Shown in pieces: positions 32,629 through 41,743 of a DNA stretch of 64,000 nt. The stretch covers positions 1 through 64,000 of the forward strand of contig NZ_BCYR01000016.1 in assembly GCF_001598295.1 (NCBI RefSeq), written 5' to 3'. The position numbers and the translations under genes are program-made. A model generated the notes under the pieces. That model had not been told where the DNA came from and searched no databases. It saw only the letters and a list, made by a program, of their open reading frames with translations. The DNA comes from Klebsiella ornithinolytica NBRC 105727 = ATCC 31898. GTDB lineage: Bacteria > Pseudomonadota > Gammaproteobacteria > Enterobacterales > Enterobacteriaceae. Every line of letters starts with the position of its first letter. Position 1 is the stretch's first letter.

Positions 32629-35268
32629 ATGAAGGGTAAATATAAAGCCGCCATCGCGCTATTGTTAGCACTTATTCTGCTACCGCTGGCCTTGTTGTCG
32701 ACGCTTACCCATTGGGTACCTACGCTGGCCGGGATCTGGCTGCCAGAGGGAACCCGCATTTCGCTGCACGACAGTCCGCGCCTGACGCGTTCTGCGCTGC
32801 GTATTCCCGATTTACGCTATCTGGTCGGCGATTGCGAACTGGCCCGCATAACCAATGCCCGACTCTCACATCCCAGCCGCTGGCGGCTGCAGGTTGACGA
32901 ACTTGATATCAATAGCGCCTGCCTGAGCAAACTGCCGGAAAGTGAACCGGCATCCGGCGCCCCGCGTACCCTGGCGGAATGGCAGTCCATGCTTCCCTAT
33001 AGCTGGTTGACGATTGAAAACCTGCGTCTCTCGCCGTGGGAAAAGTGGCAGGGTCGGCTGGTCATGTCATTGACGCCGCAGCAGCAGGATATCGGCTACA
33101 GCGGTAAAGAGATGACGCTACAGGCGCGCCTGCGCGGGCAGGCGCTGACGGTGAGCGACTTTTCCGCGCAGCTGGTTGAAGGACAGGCGCCGGTGAAGCT
33201 GGTCGGCGAGTTTCATATGCCGCTGGTGCCGGATGGTTTGCCGGTAGACGGTCATCTGCTCGCCACGCTCGAATTCCCGCAGACGGCAGGACTGGTTGAT
33301 GCGGAGCTGGAGTGGCAGAAAAACCGTGGGCAGCTGCTGGTTACGCCGCGCGGCGATGTGCAGCCGATGCTCGATTTACCCTGGGAAATCACCCCGGAAC
33401 GTATTGCCATCAGCGATGGTCGCTGGAGCACCGAGTATGCCGGGTATCCGCTGAGCGGCCGCGTGGCCTTGTCGGTTGGCAACTGGCAACAGGGCACCGA
33501 GCAGATGCGGGTCAGCGGTCGTCTCAACGTTCTCACCCACGGGGAAGCCGGGAAGGGGAACGCGGTACTGACGATTGGCCCTGGCAAACTGAGCATGGAC
33601 AACAGCGACATGCCGTTGCGGTTAACCGGCGAGGCCAAGCTCGGCGACCTGATTGTCTATGCCGTGCTGCCGGCGAACCTGACTGGCCCGCTGACCGCGC
33701 CGTCGCTGGCGTTCCATCCCGGCGCGCTGCTGCGTTCCCGCGGGCGGGTCATTGATTCGCTCAACATTGACGAAGTTCGTCTGCCGCTGGCCGGGGTGAA
33801 GGTGACTCAGCAGGGCGTGGACGGCCGTCTGCAGGCTATTCTGCGCGCGCACGAACAGCAGATGGGCGACTTTTCGCTGCACCTTGACGGTCAGGCCGAC
33901 AACTTTATGCCCGACAGCGGCCGCTGGCAGTGGCGTTACTGGGGCGAGGGCCGCTTCACGCCGATGCAGGCCAAGTGGGACGTCAAAGGGGCGGGGGCGT
34001 GGATAGACAATTCGATTGTGCTGAACAGCCTGTCGACGGGCTTCGATAAGCTGCAGTACGGCACGATGCTGGTCAGTACGCCGCGGTTAACCCTGGATGA
34101 ACCGGTGCACTGGCTGCGCGGCGAACAGCACCCCAAACTGACCGGCGCGCTATCGCTGGACGCGGGTAAAACCAGCTTTAGCAGCGGCAGCGAACTTCCC
34201 CCCTCCACGTTAAAGTTCAAGATCGACGGACGGGATCCCACCTGGTTTCAGTTTAGCGGGGCGCTCCACGCCAATAAGATAGGTCCCGTGCGGGTCACCG
34301 GGCGTTGGGATGGCGAACGTCTGCGGGGCCAGGCCTGGTGGCCAAAACAGTCGTTAACCGTGTTTCAGCCGCTGGTGCCGCCAGACTGGAAAATGAATCT
34401 GCGTGAAGGAATGCTGTATGCGCAGGTAGCCTTCTCCGCGGCGGCAGATCAGGGATTTGAAGCCGGCGGCCACGGCGTCTTAAAAGGCGGCAGCGCCTGG
34501 ATGCCTGACAATCAGATTAATGGCGTAGATTTTGTTCTGCCTTTTCGCTTTAGTCAGGGGACCTGGCAACTGGGAACCCGCCGACCGGTGTCGCTGCGTA
34601 TTGGCGAAGTCGTCAACCAGGTGACGGCGAAAAACCTCTCGGCGGATCTGCAGGGCTCCTGGCCGTGGAGCGAGCGCGAACCGCTGCAGTTGAGCAACGT
34701 CAGCGTGGATGTTCTCGGGGGTAAGGTGACCATGCAGCAGCTGCGTATGCCGCAGCACGACCCGGCGCTACTGCGTCTGCAGCAAATTTCCAGCAGCGAA
34801 CTGGTAAGCGCGATAAATATCAAGCAATTTGCCATGTCCGGCGCATTTAACGGCGCGCTGCCGCTGTGGCTGAACAATGACAAATGGATCATTAAAGACG
34901 GCTGGCTGGGTAACCCGGGGCCGATGACCTTACGTCTTGATAAGGATATGGCGGATGCGATGGTCAATGACAATATTTCCGCCGGTGCGGCGATTAACTG
35001 GCTGCGCTATATGGAGATCTCCCGTTCATGGACGCGCATCGATCTCGATAATCTGGGCATGCTGACGCTGAAGGCGACCATCAGCGGAACCAGCCGCGTC
35101 GGGGAGCAGAGTAATACGGTGCATTTAAACTATTCTCATCAAGAGAATATTTTTGACCTGTGGCGCAGTTTACGTTTTGGCGACAATTTACAGGCATGGT
35201 TTGAGCAAAATGCGGTGCTCCCCGTGCGCAGCTGTACGGACAGTAAAAAGTGTAAGGAACAACAATGA
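32629..35268 (+). CDS. ydbH: AsmA-like lipid-bridge protein YdbH
   Basis: An 879-residue protein with one N-terminal membrane anchor (AAIALLLALILLPLALLSTL) and a long periplasmic part of repeated beta-strand modules, the AsmA-like/DUF748 kind that forms a hydrophobic groove. YdbH works redundantly with TamB and YhdP in carrying phospholipids to the outer membrane. Its C-terminal end, rich in GTSRVGEQSNTVHLNYSHQE, is expected to contact the lipoprotein YnbE. ynbE overlaps its stop by four bases (ATGA), and ydbL follows, so the three form an operon. Confidence 0.95.
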   Translation: MKGKYKAAIALLLALILLPLALLSTLTHWVPTLAGIWLPEGTRISLHDSPRLTRSALRIPDLRYLVGDCELARITNARLSHPSRWRLQVDELDINSACLSKLPESEPASGAPRTLAEWQSMLPYSWLTIENLRLSPWEKWQGRLVMSLTPQQQDIGYSGKEMTLQARLRGQALTVSDFSAQLVEGQAPVKLVGEFHMPLVPDGLPVDGHLLATLEFPQTAGLVDAELEWQKNRGQLLVTPRGDVQPMLDLPWEITPERIAISDGRWSTEYAGYPLSGRVALSVGNWQQGTEQMRVSGRLNVLTHGEAGKGNAVLTIGPGKLSMDNSDMPLRLTGEAKLGDLIVYAVLPANLTGPLTAPSLAFHPGALLRSRGRVIDSLNIDEVRLPLAGVKVTQQGVDGRLQAILRAHEQQMGDFSLHLDGQADNFMPDSGRWQWRYWGEGRFTPMQAKWDVKGAGAWIDNSIVLNSLSTGFDKLQYGTMLVSTPRLTLDEPVHWLRGEQHPKLTGALSLDAGKTSFSSGSELPPSTLKFKIDGRDPTWFQFSGALHANKIGPVRVTGRWDGERLRGQAWWPKQSLTVFQPLVPPDWKMNLREGMLYAQVAFSAAADQGFEAGGHGVLKGGSAWMPDNQINGVDFVLPFRFSQGTWQLGTRRPVSLRIGEVVNQVTAKNLSADLQGSWPWSEREPLQLSNVSVDVLGGKVTMQQLRMPQHDPALLRLQQISSSELVSAINIKQFAMSGAFNGALPLWLNNDKWIIKDGWLGNPGPMTLRLDKDMADAMVNDNISAGAAINWLRYMEISRSWTRIDLDNLGMLTLKATISGTSRVGEQSNTVHLNYSHQENIFDLWRSLRFGDNLQAWFEQNAVLPVRSCTDSKKCKEQQ

Positions 35269-35450
35269 TGAAATTGCTAACGCCGGTGCTGATGACGATG
35301 CTGCTGGCGGGCTGTACGCCACGAATTGAAATCGCGGCGTCAAAAGAGCCGATCACCATCAATATGAATGTCAAAATTGAGCATGAGATTCATATCAAAG
35401 TGGATAAGGATGTTGAAGAGTTACTGAAGTCGCGTAGCGATCTATTCTGA
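35265..35450 (+). CDS. ynbE: Outer-membrane lipoprotein YnbE
   Basis: A 61-residue lipoprotein. The signal KLLTPVLMTMLLAGC ends in an LAGC lipobox, followed by TPRIEIAASKEPITINMNVK and EHEIHIKVDKDVEELL. E. coli YnbE has the same form and partners YdbH in the lipid bridge, with several copies stacking as beta-strand extensions. The ATG overlaps the ydbH stop codon (ATGA), showing translational coupling. A second ATG one codon later is equally possible. Confidence 0.93.
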   Translation: MMKLLTPVLMTMLLAGCTPRIEIAASKEPITINMNVKIEHEIHIKVDKDVEELLKSRSDLF

Positions 35451-35457
35451 GGTGGCG

Positions 35458-35781
35458 ATGAGAAAACGACTGTTAACGGCGGCGTTGGCGCTTGGCCTTC
35501 TCAGCTCATCGGCGCTGGCGCTGACGCTGGGGGAGGCTCGGGAGCAAGGGCGGGTCGGCGAAACGCTGAATGGCTATCTGGCGCCGCTGCGTCAGGATAA
35601 GGAAACGCTGGCGCTGGTCAAACAGATCAACGCGGCCAGAAGTGAAAGCTATCAGCAGCTGGCGGATGATAATAACCTGCCGGTGGATGAGGTGGCGAAA
35701 ATGGCCGGACAAAAACTGGTCTCGCGGGCACAGCCGGGGGAGTATGTTCAGGGACTGAATGGTCAATGGCTGCGGAAATAA
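35458..35781 (+). CDS. ydbL: Periplasmic protein YdbL
   Basis: A 107-residue DUF1318 protein with a cleavable signal peptide (RKRLLTAALALGLLSSSALA) and a soluble domain: LTLGEAREQGRVGETLNGYL, NAARSESYQQLA, KLVSRAQPGEYVQGLNGQW. In E. coli YdbL is a periplasmic chaperone-like partner that keeps YdbH-YnbE assembly correct. The ATG at 35458 begins the signal; a GTG two codons earlier is possible. It is 7 bp after ynbE and is the last gene of the operon. Confidence 0.93.
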   Translation: MRKRLLTAALALGLLSSSALALTLGEAREQGRVGETLNGYLAPLRQDKETLALVKQINAARSESYQQLADDNNLPVDEVAKMAGQKLVSRAQPGEYVQGLNGQWLRK

Positions 35782-35872
35782 CGCGCCGGCGCTTTTGCCT
35801 GGCAGGAACGGCCGCTGATGAGACTCCCTTTCATCAGCGGCGGCGGGGCCTGACGGCGATTAAGCGTCAGGG

Positions 35873-36307
35873 TTAGCGGTGTTGTTGTAAAATCGTCAAA
35901 AAGTCCTGTTTACTGGAGATCAATGACAGCGCATTTGCAATGATTTCATCGCTGAAAATAGAAGCGATGTCCTTCAGAACATCAATATGCTCTTTCTCTT
36001 TGGCAATCACGCCAATGGCGATAAACATGACGTTGCTTCTGTCCCAGATGACGCCGTCCGGGAACTGAAATATTTCTATTCCGGTTTTCAGAATGATATT
36101 GGTCGCGGATTTCGGCAGGTGCGGAAGCGTAATGCCATTGCCTAAAAAAGTGGACACCTGACGTTCCCTTTCATCAAGAAAAGCGGTGCAGTTTTCGCTG
36201 ACGTAGCCTTTCTTTTTAAATTCCTCACCGAGCAGGGTCAACACTTCGGCCTTATTTTTCGCCTTGTAGCCAAGGTGAAGGTTCTCTTGCGTAATATTAG
36301 CGATCAT
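35873..36307 (-). CDS. Free-standing PTS EIIA domain (fructose/mannitol type)
   Basis: A 144-residue PTS_EIIA_2 domain without EIIB or EIIC. The phosphorylated histidine is H63 in LGNGITLPHLPKSA. The second conserved histidine lies in KEKEHIDVLKDIA, as in mannitol and fructose EIIA. Start context: its ATG lies inside the last codons of the MFS transporter gene (11-nt overlap), so the two are translated together. Since no EIIB/EIIC is near, it may regulate the transporter or a regulator by its phosphorylation state rather than pass on phosphate to sugar. That role is inference. Confidence 0.9.
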   Translation of the reverse strand: MIANITQENLHLGYKAKNKAEVLTLLGEEFKKKGYVSENCTAFLDERERQVSTFLGNGITLPHLPKSATNIILKTGIEIFQFPDGVIWDRSNVMFIAIGVIAKEKEHIDVLKDIASIFSDEIIANALSLISSKQDFLTILQQHR

Positions 36308-37742
36308 TGTGAGCGACCTCCGCGCCGTTATTCACCCGCGCATCATATTTATTAGACGATAACTCTTCTTCTAATTGTTCCAGCGATTTGTTCGAGGTTT
36401 CCGGAAGCGCCGTGACCACAAAGATAATCGCGATATAGTTGATGGCCGCGAAAATCAGGAATACCGGACCAAGGCCGAGTTTGGCCTGGAGCAGCGGAAA
36501 CAGGTAGCTGACAACGGCATTCATGATCCACATGAAAAACACTGAAATCCCCATCGACAGGCCGCGGAATTTCAGCGGGAACAGTTCGGCCAACACCACC
36601 CAGGTAATAAAGCCCATTGTCCCCTGCATGACCCCGACAAACAACGCGCCGAGCAGCCAGATCGCCGTCGCTTTGATATCGCCAACCAGCGTGTAATCGA
36701 CGCCGGCAATGATCAGGTGCAGCGTCGCCATAATGGCAAAGCCATAAATAATGATGGTTTTGCGTTTAAAGCGATCAACGAGGAAGAAGACCCCAACCAG
36801 CATTCCCCCCACCGAGAAGACCCCGTTGAGCACGTTGCATATTAAGGAGGTTCTTTCTGAGAAGCCGGCCGTACTCAGGATTTCGGTGCCATAGTACATA
36901 ATGACATTGACCCCGGTGGTCTGCTGCAACGCGGCCCAAATGATGCCCACCAGCAGTAATTTAAAAATCCACGGCGTGCTGAGAATGGTCAAAAACGCGT
37001 TTTGCGTACTGAATTTGCGATCGGCTTCAACTTTGATGAGGGTCGAAATATCGGCAAATTCTTGCGCCGCGCGTTCCGGCGAGCGGATCTGCTTTAATAC
37101 TTCCAGCGCTTCCTGATGACGGTTTTTGCTCACCAGCCAGCGCGGGCTTTCCGGAGAACGCAACATTCCGACAAATAAACAGATAGCCGGGATGGCCTGC
37201 ACCATCAACATATATCGCCAGACGTCGGGAAGGTGGCCCCAGATAATACCAATTACGGCGTTGATGGCGAATGCGGCAAGCTGCCCGATAACAATGGCGA
37301 CCTCATTCAGCCCCGTGAGTTTACCGCGCATTTCCGTGGGGGCAACTTCAGAAATGAACGTCGGTGCCGTGACGGAAGCGCCACCGACGGCATATCCCAG
37401 CAGAAAACGGGATAGCAGCAAGACGGTGATATCCGGGGCGAGGGCTGACATTAATGCCCCGACAAGGAAAATAAAGGACAGGCAGAGCAGATATTTGCGT
37501 CTGCCAAAATAATCGGCGAGGGTTCCACCAAAAACGCTGCCAATAGCGGCGCCCACCAGCAATACGCTCATGACCAGACCTTCCGTTGTCGGCGTCAGGC
37601 TCATATATTGCTTCAGTGAAGAAAATGCACCATTAATAACCCCGGTGTCATAGCCGAATAGCAGGCCGCCAAATGTTGCCACTAGCGTTATTTGGTGAAG
37701 CCGCTTTCTTTGCTGTACGTTCAGTTTCATGATAGCTGACAT
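36297..37742 (-). CDS. MFS sugar/inositol transporter
   Basis: A protein of about 481 residues with 12 membrane helices of the sugar-porter family (GalP, XylE, IolT). Signatures are FGGLLFGYDTGVINGA in helix 1, DYFGRRKYL, RFLLGYAVGGASVTAPTFISE, PESPRWLVSK, the helix-7 pair LQQTTGVNVIMYYG, and PETSNKSLEQLEEE at the end. IolT-like myo-inositol or hexose proton symporters are the closest match by eye. ATG at 37742 is chosen because AAAGG lies eight bases upstream, but other ATGs upstream (to 37772) and one downstream exist. It is followed by the EIIA gene with an 11-nt overlap. Confidence 0.9.
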   Translation of the reverse strand: MSAIMKLNVQQRKRLHQITLVATFGGLLFGYDTGVINGAFSSLKQYMSLTPTTEGLVMSVLLVGAAIGSVFGGTLADYFGRRKYLLCLSFIFLVGALMSALAPDITVLLLSRFLLGYAVGGASVTAPTFISEVAPTEMRGKLTGLNEVAIVIGQLAAFAINAVIGIIWGHLPDVWRYMLMVQAIPAICLFVGMLRSPESPRWLVSKNRHQEALEVLKQIRSPERAAQEFADISTLIKVEADRKFSTQNAFLTILSTPWIFKLLLVGIIWAALQQTTGVNVIMYYGTEILSTAGFSERTSLICNVLNGVFSVGGMLVGVFFLVDRFKRKTIIIYGFAIMATLHLIIAGVDYTLVGDIKATAIWLLGALFVGVMQGTMGFITWVVLAELFPLKFRGLSMGISVFFMWIMNAVVSYLFPLLQAKLGLGPVFLIFAAINYIAIIFVVTALPETSNKSLEQLEEELSSNKYDARVNNGAEVAHNDR

Positions 37743-37772
37743 TTTCATACCTTTTATTTTCATTAACAGCAC

Positions 37773-38776
37773 CGGTCATTCTGTTTCTCTTCGCTCGCGG
37801 CTACAGTTTTATCCTGTCGAACGATGGCGGAGGGAAACGAGATGGGCGGTGCGATTATTCGTCTTCATCGCCATATGCTGAGGAGCAACGGGCGATGAGG
37901 CGTGTTTTTGATTGACGGTGTGTTATCAGTGTCTCTGGGTTGTGTGTGGCATCTGCGATGCTTGCTGTCGACATTCACACGATTACCCGACAGCGCTTGT
38001 GCACAGAACAGACTGTGCGAATCCGGTACCGCGTCTGGCCCTCGCTCTTGAAGCGATGAAAGCCAACCTGCGGTGCAAGGTGTCTTGCTGACGCCTCGTT
38101 GTACTTTGTCACCGGCGTTCCTTTCAGTGGAAAAACCGTCGTGACCGATAGGTAATCGATGACATGACAACGCTCCCTGCCGTCCGACGTGTTCAATCTT
38201 CTTTCTGTGTCCTTCATGGTCTCCTCCGTGCTTGCGGGTTTGCGTACCGCCGAGAGTGGACAGATTGCGTTCTATCGAAGGGTAATATGACATCTGCTAA
38301 TGAAATAAAATCACAAATAGATCACAATTTGAAAATTTCATTTCATTTCATTTTGTTTGAAGCGAAACAAATTTCTCTTTGTGAGAAAAGATAATGTTTT
38401 TATCTAATTGATTTTAAAAGATAATATTTGATGGGGTTTATGGGGTTGTCAAAAATAAGCTATTGAATTAAAAGTTAAATTTTTGATACGAGTCACGCTT
38501 TTAAATCCATGCAGTTATTAATGAAATTAAAATTCCATTTTATATTTTTTATACGCTTTTGTTTTTTTCACGGCCAGACCCGGATCGGGCGGGAACAGGG
38601 GCGAAATGCGCGGGACGAGGCCTGCGGGGGAACAAAGCGGACGTCAGGCGCGGCACCCGGTAACGGACAGAGGAATCAGCAAGCGGCGGTGGCAACAGGA
38701 GGCGCAGCGACTGGAAGCGGCAGCTGGACAGCGGCGGGGGGAGGCCGGAAGTCTGCGGCCCATTGCCGTATAAAAA
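37773..38776. other. 1-kb stretch with a possible decayed HPr-like gene and AT-rich control region
   Basis: On the minus strand a GGAGGAGACC site precedes an ATG at 38217 whose 80-codon product is not recognised. Reading across frames gives pieces like an HPr domain (TLHRRLAFIASRARA near the phospho-His region, then GNRVNVDSK). That could be a frameshifted HPr-like gene that once began this operon, but the match is weak. From 38300 to 38520 the DNA is AT-rich, with TTTGTTT-N6-AAACAAA (38352-38371), a row of ATTTC repeats just before it, and TCACA half-sites at 38311 and 38322 that recall CRP. The right part next to feaR is GC-rich without a gene. Confidence 0.35.
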
Positions 38777-39685
38777 TCAGCGGCAGCGCTTGCGGTATTC
38801 CCCGGGCGATACGCCAAAACGCTGTTTGAAAGCGGTCGAGAAGTGGCTGTGGTCGCTGAATCCCCAGCTATAGCCAATTCCCGCCAGCTTTTCGTCATCA
38901 CGGGCATTGTGCAATGCCTGCGCGCAGAGATCGAGACGCCGGTTCTTAATATATTGTGCGACCACCAGCCCCTTGTCGGCAAACAACCGGTACAGACTCC
39001 GAACCGACATACCGGTCTCGCTGGCCAGCCACTCCGGACGCAGATGTTCCGCCTGAATGGACTCATCAATTAAATCCATAATCTTCTGAAACTGCTTCTC
39101 CCTACGCGACGGTCGGGGGTCGTGATGATGCAGCATCGGACGCAGCAGGCAGACGATGGCCTCCAGCGCCGCGGCACTCTCACTTTCCGACAGCTCCGGG
39201 CTACACATGCTCTCCTGCAGCAGCCGCTGACTGAGCTGGACCATCGGCAGCGATTTTTCCAGCCGCGTGGCAATGCTTATTTCACTGCCGCGCAGCTGTT
39301 GCTCCAGCAGCTGTCGGGGCAGTAGCAGGGAGGCCTGGCGCGAAGTCTGCTGCCAGAAAATAGAGCAGGGGCGAGATGCGTCAATCAGGGTGATGTCACC
39401 GGCGTCGAGGACCACCTGGCGATCGTCCTGCTCGATGGCCGCCTGGCCGGAGAGCTGGAAGACGGTATAAAACCAGTCGTCATTGCTGCGCTTAATTTCG
39501 TTGCGGGTGCGGAACAGATTGACGCCGCTGGCGGTGACGGTGCTGACTTTCAGCGTGCCGGCATAGCTGGCGTCAATCTCCCCGTGAAAGCGACCTTCCA
39601 GCGGACGAGCGGCAAAATGGCCGCAGACCTGATTGATTTTCGCCAACCAGCGCTGGTAGTCCTGTCCGTGCTCCGCCGTCGCCAT
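38777..39685 (-). CDS. feaR: AraC-family activator FeaR
   Basis: A 302-residue activator of the aromatic amine genes tynA and feaB in E. coli, where it responds to the amine or its aldehyde. The N-terminal half carries WFYTVFQLSGQAAIEQDDRQ and LIDASRPCSIFWQ. The C-terminal AraC domain has LRPEWLASETGMSVRSLYRLF and GYSWGFSDHSHFSTAFKQRFG. The ATG at 39683-39685 gives a length close to the 301 of E. coli FeaR; an ATG four codons earlier is also possible. It is divergent from feaB with 234 bp between them, which must hold the control region. Confidence 0.93.
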   Translation of the reverse strand: MATAEHGQDYQRWLAKINQVCGHFAARPLEGRFHGEIDASYAGTLKVSTVTASGVNLFRTRNEIKRSNDDWFYTVFQLSGQAAIEQDDRQVVLDAGDITLIDASRPCSIFWQQTSRQASLLLPRQLLEQQLRGSEISIATRLEKSLPMVQLSQRLLQESMCSPELSESESAAALEAIVCLLRPMLHHHDPRPSRREKQFQKIMDLIDESIQAEHLRPEWLASETGMSVRSLYRLFADKGLVVAQYIKNRRLDLCAQALHNARDDEKLAGIGYSWGFSDHSHFSTAFKQRFGVSPGEYRKRCR

Positions 39686-39919
39686 AGTCTGTCTCATGTA
39701 AACATAATGTTTTTGCATTGTTGCATTTACACAGTGGCATACAAGAGCGAGGCGCGGAGTATATGAAAGAACTATTACCTGAGGCACATTTCTGCGTCCG
39801 CAATATGTTGAATTGCGGCGGCTGTCACAGCGGCACAAACGAATGTCACAGAGAAAAAAGCGCGAACGTCAGCCGCGTCGTAGACTGAATTCACGATCCG
39901 TGAGCAATAAGGAAGCGAT

Positions 39920-41419
39920 ATGTCCACAGCACAGGTAGCGCTGCTTGCCAGCGTTCAACAGTTTTTAGACCGCCAGCATGGCTTATATATCGACGGTACC
40001 CAGCAGGCGTCACAGAGCGAACAGCGTCTTACCGTCTGGAACCCGGCAACCGGGCAGGCCATCGCCAGTACCGCGGATGCTAACGCGGCCGATGTCGATC
40101 GCGCGGTAATGTCGGCGTGGCGCGCCTTCGTCGCCCGCAGCTGGGCTGGGCGCACGCCGGCCGACCGCGAACGTATCCTGCTGCGTTTTGCCGATCTGGT
40201 CGAACAGCACGGCGAAGAACTGGCGCAGCTGGAGACGCTGGAGCAGGGGAAATCCATCCAGATTTCTCGCGCATTTGAAGTGGGCTGTACGCTGAACTGG
40301 ATGCGTTACACCGCCGGGCTGACCACCAAAATCAGCGGGCGCACGCTCGATGTGTCGATTCCGTTCCCGCAGGGCGCACGCTACCAGGCGTGGACGCGCA
40401 AAGAGCCGGTGGGCGTTGTCGCCGGTATCGTGCCGTGGAATTTTCCGCTGATGATCGGGATGTGGAAAGTGATGCCGGCGCTGGCGGCAGGATGCTCTAT
40501 CGTCATCAAACCATCGGAGACCACGCCGCTGACGCTGCTGCGCGTTGCCGAGTTGGCCACCGAGGCTGGGATCCCGGATGGAGTATTTAACGTCGTGACC
40601 GGCAGCGGCGCCGGATGCGGCTCGGCGTTAACCTCTCATCCGCAGGTGGCGAAGGTCAGCTTTACCGGCTCCACCGCAACCGGTAAGCATATCGCCAGGG
40701 TGGCCGCCGACCGTCTGACCCGCGTGACGCTGGAGCTGGGAGGGAAAAACCCGGCGATCGTGCTGAAAGACGCCAATCCGGAGTGGGTAATCGAAGGGCT
40801 GATGACCGGCAGTTTCCTCAATCAGGGGCAGGTCTGCGCCGCCAGCTCACGCATCTATATTGAAGCCCCGCTGTTCGATAACCTGGTGAGCGGTTTTGAA
40901 CAGGCGGTGAAATCGCTGCAGGTGGGACCGGGGATGCTGGAAACGACGCAGATTAACCCGGTGGTGTCAAAAGGGCACTGCGAGAAAGTGGCGGCTTATC
41001 TCGATGAGGCGCGTAAGCAAAATGCCGAGCTGATCTCCGGGCAGGTCGGGCCGGATTCGCAGGGCTATTACATTGCGCCAACGCTGGTGATCAACCCGGA
41101 TGCCGGGCTGCGTCTGAGCCGGGAAGAGGTCTTTGGACCGGTGGTCAATCTGGTACGCGTCGCCGATGGTGAAGAGGCGCTGCGCCTTGCTAACGACAGT
41201 GATTTTGGTCTGACCGCCAGCGTCTGGACCGGCGATTTGACACAGGCCCTGAGCTACACCGAGCGTCTGCAGGCCGGGACGGTATGGGTCAACAGCCATA
41301 CGCTTATCGATGCCAACCTGCCGTTTGGCGGGATGAAGCAGTCCGGAACCGGGCGCGACTTCGGCCCGGACTGGCTGGACGACTGGTGCGAAACGAAATC
41401 GGTCTGCGTGCGCTATTAA
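39920..41419 (+). CDS. feaB: Phenylacetaldehyde dehydrogenase
   Basis: A 499-residue NAD-dependent aldehyde dehydrogenase that oxidises phenylacetaldehyde, the TynA product, to phenylacetate. Motifs: [13 protein letters not shown] (NAD site), [22 protein letters not shown] with the general-base Glu, and the catalytic cysteine in [13 protein letters not shown]. The late [17 protein letters not shown] is typical of the family. The start ATG follows AAGGAAG. Unlike E. coli, three extra genes separate it from tynA. Confidence 0.95.
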   Translation: MSTAQVALLASVQQFLDRQHGLYIDGTQQASQSEQRLTVWNPATGQAIASTADANAADVDRAVMSAWRAFVARSWAGRTPADRERILLRFADLVEQHGEELAQLETLEQGKSIQISRAFEVGCTLNWMRYTAGLTTKISGRTLDVSIPFPQGARYQAWTRKEPVGVVAGIVPWNFPLMIGMWKVMPALAAGCSIVIKPSETTPLTLLRVAELATEAGIPDGVFNVVTGSGAGCGSALTSHPQVAKVSFTGSTATGKHIARVAADRLTRVTLELGGKNPAIVLKDANPEWVIEGLMTGSFLNQGQVCAASSRIYIEAPLFDNLVSGFEQAVKSLQVGPGMLETTQINPVVSKGHCEKVAAYLDEARKQNAELISGQVGPDSQGYYIAPTLVINPDAGLRLSREEVFGPVVNLVRVADGEEALRLANDSDFGLTASVWTGDLTQALSYTERLQAGTVWVNSHTLIDANLPFGGMKQSGTGRDFGPDWLDDWCETKSVCVRY

Positions 41420-41743
41420 CTCTCGCCTCAGCGCCTGACGCCCGGAGTTCGAACACCGGGCCGGGCGCTCTCCCACTTCTCTTTCTTCTTTGCTATATGT
41501 CTGAGTCAGCCGCGGTTTCTCGTAAAGAGTCCGAAAAAGGGTATCGGTATCATGCCTGGCGATGTCTCCTCGCGGGCAGCCCAGAAATCAAAATTATCTC
41601 CCTCTATGCCGACGACTACCTGCCAGTCTCTGCACCGGCGACGGCAGTCACGTTTGACGATTGCTCTCCTGAGGTGATTGCCGTCTGCTATTTTTACTTT
41701 GTCAATCCTGACCGCTTTTCACGCAGCCTGCGATGAGGTTCCT
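41420..41743. other. Intergenic stretch downstream of feaB
   Basis: A GC-rich inverted repeat follows the feaB stop (41431-41468), with arms built on GCGCC/CCCGG and GGGCCGGGCGC and a weak T/C-rich tail; it may terminate feaB. A frame from 41497 to 41736 would give 79 residues, but has no RBS and no family likeness. AGGTTCCT before 41744 is the RBS of the next gene. Confidence 0.4.

Noticed and set aside
41497-41736. 79-codon frame between feaB and the DUF2235 gene
   Set aside because: No Shine-Dalgarno sequence, no family likeness, and it ends just where the RBS of the real gene begins.
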